From the NCBI GenBank assembly GCA_020744425.1, contig JAGMUV010000013.1, positions 1,178,001 through 1,242,000 on the forward strand: 64,000 nt of DNA, given 5' to 3'. The notes beneath the pieces were generated by a model. The model was not told the origin of the DNA and ran no database searches. It worked only from the letters and a program-made list of their open reading frames with translations. The stretch is from Dactylonectria macrodidyma. Its lineage: Eukaryota; Ascomycota; Sordariomycetes; Hypocreales; Nectriaceae. The position numbers and the translations under genes were made by a program. This document shows positions 55,178-64,000 of the stretch, piece by piece (the stretch's first letter is position 1; each line of letters begins with the position of its first letter).

Positions 55178-58100
55178 TGTGTCGTTTTTGGTGAGGGATG
55201 TTGATTAAGTGTGTTGTTGAATATTTCCTTGCGAATGCGTAATTCTGAACCTTCTCTTGCTGATTCGTCTACCCGTCCACCAAAAAAAAAAAATTCTCGT
55301 CCAAAAAAGAGTGGTACACGTCGGCTCTGTCAAAGATGCCGTCGGTAGAAGAGAAAGCAAGTAGCCGGACCTGCGGTGGAGTCGGAGAACGAAGAGCGAA
55401 GGTCGTTGGGAATGAACGAAGGTCGTGGTCGAGATGATGGACTAGGTGGGGTAGAAGTCGTCAGGCCAGCAGACGATGAGATGGCCAGTGAAGATGGAGG
55501 GCGAAGAGGGTTGATGTATAGTGGCGGGCGACTGGGTGGAGAGTCGCGACCCCCGAAGGGTTGGATAGGGTTTGGTGTATCAGATGGCCGATCAAATTGG
55601 GTGAAGCCAACAATGTCGCAGAAGGCGATCCGAGAATCTGGGCTCAGACGTTTTTGGCGTGCAGTGGCAGCTAGCATCCGAACACTGGCATGTTTCCACT
55701 TGCAAGAAGACGGGGGTTAAAGAGCTTTGGCGAGGGCGATCGTGTCGGAAGAGGGCGATGCCGGGACAGGTAGTAGTAAGTGGTGTTGTTGGGGGAGCTA
55801 TCGTTGTCGCAGGAAACTGGCAGAGGCGACGATCATACACGATGGCGTTCGGAAGCACGGGATCTGAAGCATTCGAAGACTGAGAGGGGGGAAGAGACAC
55901 TGCGAGACAGGACAGGCCGGGGGGGGCTTAGGAAAGATGGGATGGCGGCAAGGCGAGTTTTAAGAAGACGGAGGTGAGGGGGGCAAAAGGCGGGCGAATG
56001 CGACGCAATGCTACAGAGCCAGAAGCCAGAAAGCCGGGCCATCGAAAGAGCCAAGGCCAAGACGGCCACAGGGAGACCCGCCCTTTGTTGAAGCGCCCTG
56101 GGCAGAAGAGGCCATGCAGAAGGCGCAAATGCAGACCGGTGAGAGGTCGCTACACTACAGATACCGAGGTGCATACAACACTGTCCGTACAGCAAGACAC
56201 CAGAATGATCCCAGCAACCACCCTCTAAAGCCGTCTTCAACACCATCATGGTGCGGGGGGCTGGTGATTGGCGATGGCCTCGGCGGTTACACGCATGCCA
56301 CGGACCAATCACCGGCCGAGCCGCTCCGGACATGGCCCATTGGACAGGGGTTGCCCCCGGACAGATGCAGAGCCCGGCACGAGGCTAATCGATGCTCATG
56401 GGCGCTTCTGAGCTGGGAGTGGTTGAACGATGAGGATGCATCATTCTTCAATGGCAGAAATGGCCCATCAAGCGCCCAATCCGTACGAGATGGTCGTGGG
56501 TCGAACGAGCCACACCCGAGTCAGCAATGTGGTTGCCATGCAAGGTACCTATCGATGGGTTGAGTTCAAATATTGCCAAGATTATTCCCATCTCTCCCAC
56601 CGCCCAATCCCGATATCGCGCACCCCCTCACTCTGTATCGCTCAGATGATTCCATCTCATCCATCTCATGATGGTCGACGGGATGGGCGCTTGCCAGTAC
56701 CGTGCGTTGGTCCTCCCCCTCCCCGCGCTTAGTTTTTGTCTGTTGGTCTCTCCATGTTGCGCCTCCCTCTTCCTTCTTTCTTCCTCGCTTCCATGGATCT
56801 GATACGCCCCGGGCCACGGCAAAGGTCTCGTGTGGCCGTGCTGAGGCAGACGTTGTTTTGCTGCAACTCCCTGTGTCGGGCTGGCACACTTGACGTTGCG
56901 TCCTTTGCGGGAGTAAAAGTGGGTCTGTGCCTAAAAAAGCTGGCTTCCCTGTCTTCCCGCCTCCTCCCTCCACTTCACCTCATCCATCTCCACTCACTCA
57001 TTCATCTCTCCACTCAAACTCATCCATGGGTTGAACAAGTCTCCATGCATGTGCTGGACTGGGCCAGTGTTCTTTTTTTATCCGCATACCTCCGCCGCCC
57101 TTGTCCCCTGGTGGACGAGTGGACAATGTGCCCATGACTGCCTTTCCTGTTCTCCATCTTCTGGCTCTTATGACCTCGTGCTCGCTGCTGTGCTGCCCCG
57201 ACTGCTCGACACGCGCTCTCATGTCGAATAATCCTTCCTTCTGCCTCTCCATGCTGCAATTCAGCAACGTAGTCGTCGCAGATCCGGCCTTGACCGCCTG
57301 TCAGATATGTCAAACCGTGGCATTGTGGCGGTGTTGAGTGGTTTGTCCCCTCATCCTGAGTTCTCTCCCCTGTTTCGAGATGTCATTCATGCTTGGCCCT
57401 CTACTGTCGGGACCAGCAACACCCGACCGTCCATGGCCCGACTCAAGACGTGCCATTCGGCTGCCGGCAGAGAGCCCTGGCTCATTACAATGTTGTTACC
57501 TCTTCGCTTCTTCCAAGCCACTAGGTTCATAGTAAGCACTTCCAAGCAAATCACCTGCAAAGCCGACGTTGAGAACCCGGATATTGAGCATCGTATTGCA
57601 TCAAACCAGGTGTGACTTGCCCCCAACTCAGTGCAAGCGAGGCGTCGCTCGTTCGATAGTGCGTGACCAGATCTGGGCAGCGGCTAATAACATGAGCCTC
57701 TTTCTGCCCACATGCTCAATGCCCATGCTCATCAATGCCCCATCATCATCCATGCTCCCTATTGCCCATGCTCGGCCGTCTTGTTAGTGCACTGGTTAGT
57801 GCAGATGGGTTCCGATTCACTAAATTCATTCAGCGGTTGCATGCCTCTGCTGATTGGCTGTGCTTCCCGTCACATCCCAGCTGCTCCCACCCATCACTCA
57901 CCAGGAGCATTGGCCCGCCCGGCCTGACCATGGCAAAGCCATCGCAATGCAAATACGCGCCGAGCTCTGGTCCCTAGGCTCACCGTATCCAACAGAATTA
58001 TCCTAATCAAGACGCAATCAATTAAAGTCGCAACGTGGTTTTGTGATCGCACGTGCATTCAATTAACATGCAGGTGCCATCTTCAGCTTCCACTTACTCG

Positions 58101-60181
58101 CTTCCGGCTCCGAGCACCTGGTATCATGTCCAAAGTGACCCGGATCCTTGGGCGAGCGATCGCCCTCGTGCATGACCACCAGGCTGCGTCGGGCATATCA
58201 ATCAGTTGATTCCCGGAGTCGGTGAACGCCATCTGCTAGGTTTGACTCCGCTGTACCCTATCTGGGGAGCCTTTCGGCTTACACCATCTGCCCACTCTGG
58301 TTACCAGTGCACTGCTACCCTGCGTCACCTCTAAGCTAGCATGTAGCCAGTATCACATCTTCCTGTGCCCTTGGATTTTAGCGGATACTGTGGTTGCAGC
58401 CGCTGGTGATGCATCCCCTAACGTCGGGATCACTGCATATGTGATATTTGGGGGGAGCATAGGCGTTTGTCTACTAAGATTGGTTAGACCATCCCGCCAA
58501 CTCAGTGTGATACTCACAAGCGTGTTAGTCTACCTTGCTCACGACATGCTTCATCTGATCAATGACGGGACATATCACAATCTTTCTTCTTCTGTCACCC
58601 CATCAGCAAACCCTTTCATGCAACACTACACCTTTGATGTGATATGGGGGTGAATTCACAATGCGTGAAAGTAACTAACGCCGCTAGAAGCCCAAAAGTG
58701 ATGCCTATGAATGAAAGACGTGTCCTTCTCAAGCACAGCCATCCGTTATTTTGTCGTAGTATGAAGATGATGTACCCTCAGCTTGATGAAGATGTACTCA
58801 TTGCAGTACCTCTATGACTGGCGAAGGAGACATCAAGATCCGGAATTCTAAATCCCGGTACTGGCTGAATTGTCAAGTTCTACTCTCGCATTGACTAGCT
58901 TCTGAGCAGTCTCGAGTTATTTCGCTGCCCCTTGTATACCATGGCTTTAGCTTGGACTATGGCAACTCTTGACCATCCGATGTGTACATATGAGACCGCT
59001 GTCCTACCTTATTCTTCATGACTACTACTCTTCACTCCGATCTCGCCTGCCTGGTCAAACTACCTGTGTCTATTATTTTCTGCTGGAGAGGGCGAGCCCT
59101 CCCGAAGCTCGGACGTGCCTCATGCAGCTCACTGATGCTCACTGATGCTTTAAGACATGAACCTGCTTATAGCTTGGTTTGAATGGGGTTTTTTTTAAAC
59201 AAACGAAGAGCTATTCACCCGGCCGTCTCGCTTCACTGTATTCATCCGTGACTTCTTAGATTGTCAATGAAAGTACTGAACACCAGTTTGTGTGATTATG
59301 TTTGGTTCTGTGCCTTCAGTTGCCATCAGAGTGCTCATTGCCGTACTGATTACCCGGCTTCCGAAGCAGTATTTCACACTTCAGCACGGCAAGTTGTAGT
59401 GGCCTGAATCTAGAGTTCCTGAATCAGTCTCCCAAGCCCTCGATGTTTACAGCCTGCCCCTCGAGACTCTTTCTATCGGCCGTCACCTTACGCTACTCTT
59501 ACAAACGTCGAAAGATCTGGAGACACCTAACCTTTACATATAAGAGCCTATGCGCTCTGACCTGGTGCTACCAGAGTCATTAATGTCATCAATGCCAACT
59601 CCACAAGATTTGCATCACGCATTTATACCAGTCAACCAAGGCTACCCTGAACTTCTCCTTTTCATGTTACTAGTCGTCCTGTCTCCTTTCTGTATAAGTT
59701 ATAAATGACGCGCAGAGACAGAGCTGTATCAACCAACTACGGGGGTGTCCAATATGGCGCTATGCGACAAAAGTGAAATAATGTTCTTTGTTCACGGTTG
59801 CTCAACTGGTAGTTCTATATCATTTTTCACTGTGAATAGTTACGATCGTGGGAGTGTAATCCGGGTAAGAATTGGTATCTGTCTATTTACGGTATCCGCT
59901 ACTTTGCTCTATGATGGGTGCAGGCGGATTGAGAAACACTAAGGACCCTTGAGCCCGTTTCCCTGGTGCACCTGAAGTGCGGTGGTGTCTAAGTAAAGAG
60001 GTGTGTTATTAATATACATGGCCATAGGCCAATTAAACATAGATGCACGTCAGGATATCGATTGTATCCAATATGGATCTAATAATTCGCGTTGTCTGAG
60101 TGGGCCTGAACTCCGATCCCCCAAGACTGTTTGGAGTGTCTATCATCAAGGTGCATATCGTCTTTTTCGTAAATGTTGATA
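55178..60181. other. 5-kb gap with no recognisable protein gene
   Basis: The largest empty stretch together with that upstream of xlnR. Frames are short and overlapping. Around 56,580-57,020 the plus strand is strongly pyrimidine-rich, like a fungal promoter or leader, yet no coding exon chain follows. Direct repeats of GCCCATGCTC occur at about 57,710-57,775. An AGGTACCT palindrome is at 56543-56550. It could hold a non-coding transcript or an unrecognised small-exon gene. Confidence 0.5.
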
Positions 60182-60879
60182 TCATGAGGCCTGCAGGCCT
60201 GCGATCATTGGCTTTTTCGTCTTTGGGTCCTGCAACGCCCGTAATACTTCCTCCAAGCTGTCGAACCGTTGTCGCTGTCTCTCATCGGCCGCCTCTAGTT
60301 CCTCCTCTTTCCTTCTGAGCTCTTCAAACCTCTTGTCGAGCTCATCGAAGCGCTCCTTGGTCGTATCCGGCTTCTGGGTCGACTTCCAATACTCGTACAC
60401 AATCAGGGCGCCGGCTACGGACAGGATGAAGGCGTCGCCAATGACATCGGCGAAGAGATCGACTGCCTTGGCCTCAGGGAGGGCCCGGAACTTGCGTCGC
60501 CACACACTCTGAGTCGGCATCTTCTTCTTCGCAGCGTCCGGGCCCGTCTTGTCCTTGCGCTCCTCCTCGCGCTTCATTTGCTCCTCGGTCGGGACTGTGG
60601 GTGCCTCTGCCTTCTCCTTGGCCCGCCGCTCTGCTTCGGGGTTCCGTAATAGTGCGACCGACAGCTTCATGTTCAATTGGTGTATCGACTGGCCGTATCG
60701 GGCGGCGAAGGCTCGGAACCGGGGATGGTCGTGGGCCTGAGCCTTTATTTGATTCTACGCAGGAGTCAGTACGCGATGACGAAGGAGAGTGCAACTAGAA
60801 GAGGAGCCATTACCGCGCCATATTTCGAGACGTGCCGCACAAAGAGTGCGGCAAGCTTGAAGAGTGGAAGAGGTACCAT
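60182..60879 (-). CDS. opa3: OPA3-like protein
   Basis: OPA3 family proteins are mitochondrial membrane-associated and linked in animals to optic atrophy and mitochondrial morphology; the fungal role is poorly defined. Exons are 60814-60879 and 60182-60754, giving 212 residues. The conserved start MVPLPLFKLAALFVRHVSKY is followed after the 59-base intron by NQIKAQAHDHPRFR, and then by RYGQSIHQLNMKLSVALLR. A hydrophobic segment (ADVIGDAFILSVAGALIVYEY) at about 115-135 may be a membrane anchor. The last 70 residues are a charged coiled coil (ERFDELDKRFEELRRKEEE). The family call is secure and the length normal. Confidence 0.93.
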
Positions 60880-62215
60880 GGTGACGGATGGACGGGTTGG
60901 TTCTTCAAAGTCTTGGCTCTTGAAGTCTTGGCTCCAGCCTCAGTTGGTGTTCAATGCGCGGTGGGGCAATTTTTGTCCTCGATGCGGCAGCGGGGGAGGA
61001 CGTCCAAATGCGCGTCAAATACGAAGGCGCAAGGAAGGAACAAGAGAATTGGGCCAGTAGCCTTGATTCTCGCCAAGTGCTAATGAGAGCATTGATGAGT
61101 TGAAGCGAGCAACATTCGCCGTGACTCTTTCAGATGCCAGCCTAGCTGTGCCGCCTGTCCCGGCTGCCGCGATGTTCCGCTCAGGATAAGTTCGAGATGG
61201 CCCGTGCTCCAATATTATCAACACATGGAAGCCAGAACAACATCACCAACTCTAGGTACCTTACGTATTAGAGAGAAGAGTTACCAAGAAACAATGGATT
61301 GAATCGCCACATACCTTTATAATGACAAGTGATTCACTGGGGGAGGAAACAAGCCCGGGAGCTAAACACCATGGGACAACAGAACGGCACTTATTCGAGA
61401 CAACGCATGGAAAGACACAACGGATTACAGCCTACGAACTTGTCAATGCGTATGGCTCAAAACATTCAATTGACCACAATAGCGACTGTCGAATTGCCAG
61501 GCAATAACCCTGGGCAATCCCAGTGGATTTAAGATGGGTTCTAAACTCAAAGGACATTCAATAAGGCGAATTGGCGAGGTGTGGGGGCCTGTTGACAATG
61601 GCTTACAGCGGTGTGCTCCAGGGCCTAGCACACTGCTGATTGGCCGAAAATGGTTGCCAGCAGCAACGGCGTGCAGGAAAGTACACAAACCACACATCAG
61701 CCGCTGCAGGTCGCGGTAAGGAGCAACGGCCTAACAAACCTGCCTTCGCCCTCACCCTGGCGTGACTCGTCCAACTACTTCTCTCCAGCACTTACTAACC
61801 CCGTCACAATTCGTCGCAGTGGCATTCAGCTCAGCTTCCGCTCAGCCTTAGCATTGCTTAATGTCCCCGTGTTTCCCTCGCGACCAGGCGACACTCTCTA
61901 TCCCTGGTGCATGTTGTTTTTTGCGAGCATCGTGAGTTCTTACCATCCCCTTGCACCTCCTCAGCCTCTCCACAAAACATTCAGAACCCTCAAACCCGAG
62001 TTGTCACGCGCCAGCACAGTCGACTTTCTACACTAGCAGTGCTCACTCGCAGCATTCTAGGTTCGTTCTCTAACCATCATTTTGCAGGCCGACTCTTGCG
62101 AACCCCTCGCCGTCCTTGCCCACGCTCGCGATTCGCAATCCCTCCGCACTTTGGTCCTAATTTGACCGGCAGCACCTCCAGCTTCCTCCAGGCTTCTTGA
62201 CCCCGTTCAGTCACC
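60880..62215. other. Divergent promoter region of opa3 and the polo-like kinase
   Basis: About 1.3 kb. An AGGTACCT palindrome is at 61254-61261. From 61,740 to the kinase start the sequence is pyrimidine-rich, with a possible leader intron (GTTCGT near 62062 to TTGCAG near 62087). No other gene was found. Confidence 0.5.
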
Positions 62216-64000
62216 ATGGCCCAGCGGCTGGCGCCTAGAGGCGCCGTCGACTTGGATGCATTGTCCCCTAGGGATGCCAACGCCCAGCGAGCGCCCAAAA
62301 CCACCGACATCAAGACGAAGACGGCCGCGCAGCTAAGGGCCGCCAAAGACAAGGAACACCCTCTTCCACCTCCACCCGAAGTTATCGAACCTCCCAGTTC
62401 AGATCGCCCTGATGGCGCCGTGTATCAGGTTGGGAAATTGTTGGGGAAGGGTGGCTTTGCAATCTGCTACAACGGCCAGCTCCTCCCTTCCAAGCAGAGA
62501 TTTGCCCTCAAGATCGTCAAGAGTCACATGCCCCCCAAGATGGAGCAAAAGGTACGCCGCTAAATCACCGTCGATGAAGTAATCCTAACGTCGTGTAAAG
62601 TTCCAAACTGAGCTTCAAATCCACTCCAAAATGAAGCACAAAAATGTAGTGCAGTTTTTCAGAGCCTTTTCATTCGAGAAGTGCACGTATCTGGTTCTCG
62701 AGCTTTGCCCTAACGGTTCCTTGATGGATATGGTGAAGCGCCGAAAAGGAGTGACGGAACCTGAGGTTCGCTTCTACTCCGTGCAAATTGCCGGCGCCAT
62801 CAAATACATGCACAGCAAGGGAATTATCCACCGTGATCTCAAAATGGGCAACATCTTCCTCGATTCCCAGATGAACGCCAAGATTGGTGACTTCGGTCTT
62901 GCTGCTTTGCTGGTGACTGGTAGAGACATGCACACCATCCGCCGAACCACGCTTTGTGGAACCCCCAATTACATCGCTCCTGAGATTCTGGAAAAGGGAA
63001 AGAAGGGACACGATCATATGGTCGATATCTGGAGCTTGGGCATTATCATGTAAGCCCCTCATAGTCGAGTCTCCTGTCATTTTTCATGCCTAACTTTCAC
63101 AGGTACGCCATGTTCACTTCGAAACCTCCTTTCCAGTCTTCTACAACCGACGAGATTTATCGACGAGCCAGGGAGAGAGATTATGAATGGCCAAATCCAG
63201 AGACGTCACAGAGGTACATCAGCCAGGATGCCAAAGAGTTGGTTGCCACCATGCTTCAGGATGCCGATCAGCGCCCGGACCCTGATGTCATCCTCAAGCA
63301 CCCATTCTTCACCTCAGGCTACATGCCCGACGAGGCAGAAATGAGCCCTCGGTTGCGAGAAATCCCACCTGAGCGCCAGGAATTTTACGTGACCCGGATG
63401 AACAGCTCATTGCAGGCGCAGTCGCTGAGGAACCTAAAGGAGATGTGCCGAGAGTGCTGTGTTGGACCCTGGAGTGGAGTCCAAGTCGTCCACACACAGA
63501 TTTGGAAGGAAATGGCTACCGAGGAGAAGGCTGGCCTCACACCCATGATTCCTCTCGAGGAGAATCTCGTCTATCGACCCTTCGAAGAATGGCTGAAGGA
63601 ACAGCAGCAAATGAGGGCAAGGTACACGGCCTCCACCTCGCAAGCGAGCGGTTCATCGGATCAGTATTCAGGAAGTCAGAGAGCCCCGGCTGGATTCCTC
63701 CGACAGCCACCTCAGAGTTTTGCTGCTCAGCAAAGAGCTCAAGGTCGCCCAGTCAGTGTCCTAGCCTCACGGCCCAAGCCTGTTGCCGAGCCTGTGCTCT
63801 CGGCATCCCAAAGCCTCAGGGTGAGGACACGGAGAGAGCTGCCACAAGAGGCTCCTCAAAGAGAACCTAGTCAGTTAACTTATAAGAGCATGCGAACTTC
63901 GACACGAACGAATATTCCATCCTCGAGGCCGGTAGTGGCTGAGGCCCCTGAGCGACAATCCTCCGTCCCTCCCGAACGAGTAGCAACTGCAAAGTCGGAA
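62216..64000 (+). CDS. cdc5: Polo-like kinase (Cdc5/PlkA), N-terminal part (runs off right edge)
   Basis: A Ser/Thr kinase controlling mitotic entry, spindle and cytokinesis. Exons are 62216-62551, 62601-63049 and 63103 to the window end, giving 561 residues so far. A low-complexity N-terminus of about 70 residues precedes the kinase domain. The Gly-rich loop is GKLLGKGGFA, and the VAIK-type lysine lies in FALKIVK. The catalytic loop is HRDLKMGN (D191), DFG is at D209, and the activation segment TTLCGTPNYIAPE carries the conserved polo T-loop threonine. The segment YAMFTSKPPFQSSTTDEIYRR follows. After the kinase domain comes a Pro/Gln/Ser-rich linker. The polo-box domain that would confirm the assignment lies beyond the edge. 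The C-G-T-P-N-Y-I-A-P-E segment and the Asp-Leu-Lys-Met-Gly-Asn loop are polo-like. Confidence 0.92.

Noticed and set aside
1..64000. tRNA, 5S rRNA, CRISPR arrays and intact transposons
   Set aside because: I looked for B-box-like GGTTCRANNCC sequences, 5S-like starts, regularly spaced repeats and transposase motifs on both strands and saw none convincing; short or diverged copies could be missed without a covariance-model or repeat-library search.

Overview
This window comes from a filamentous ascomycete, most likely a sordariomycete of the Hypocreales type. The evidence is short spliceosomal introns (about 47-83 bases, GT-AG with one GC-AG), ATG-started multi-exon genes on both strands, fungus-only families (XlnR/Xyr1, ErdS, HET-C2-type GLTP, a NACHT STAND protein) and a self-sufficient CYP505 P450 that closely resembles Fusarium P450foxy. 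There are no operons. No tRNA, rRNA, CRISPR array or intact transposon was seen. Exon joins below were placed by hand from splice signals, reading-frame continuity and family alignment from memory; all joined CDS lengths are divisible by three.

Left part (1-14,136): the xlnR-type (hemi)cellulase regulator runs off the left edge on the minus strand. A gene-poor stretch of about 5 kb follows, then a second Zn2Cys6 regulator (minus), and a divergent NACHT/ankyrin STAND (NLR-like) gene whose Walker A motif sits on a 25-base microexon.

Housekeeping block (14,396-25,827): mitochondrial ribosomal protein uS4m (minus) shares a 320-base promoter with CTF18 (plus). Convergent to CTF18 is a flavocytochrome b2-like L-lactate dehydrogenase (minus), followed by the ESCRT-associated protein Bro1 (minus).

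Lipid block (29,468-47,519): phospholipase D (minus) and an HET-C2-type glycolipid transfer protein (plus) are divergent. Next comes a divergent pair that is the most notable content of the window: an alpha/beta hydrolase, a candidate ErdH, and an AspRS-DUF2156 fusion, ErdS. ErdS enzymes use Asp-tRNA to aspartylate ergosterol, and ErdH removes the aspartate. Their shared 2.2-kb promoter region carries twin TGACGTCA palindromes, and the ErdS leader has two overlapping upstream ORFs. Convergent with ErdS is the CYP505 P450-reductase fusion, a probable fatty-acid hydroxylase. Four lipid-related genes plus CYP505 in 18 kb is suggestive, but not proof of a functional cluster.

Right part (50,530-64,000): a secreted GH28 exopolygalacturonase, a small four-helix membrane protein, a 5-kb gap without a recognisable gene, an OPA3-like protein, and the N-terminal 561 residues of a polo-like kinase that runs off the right edge.
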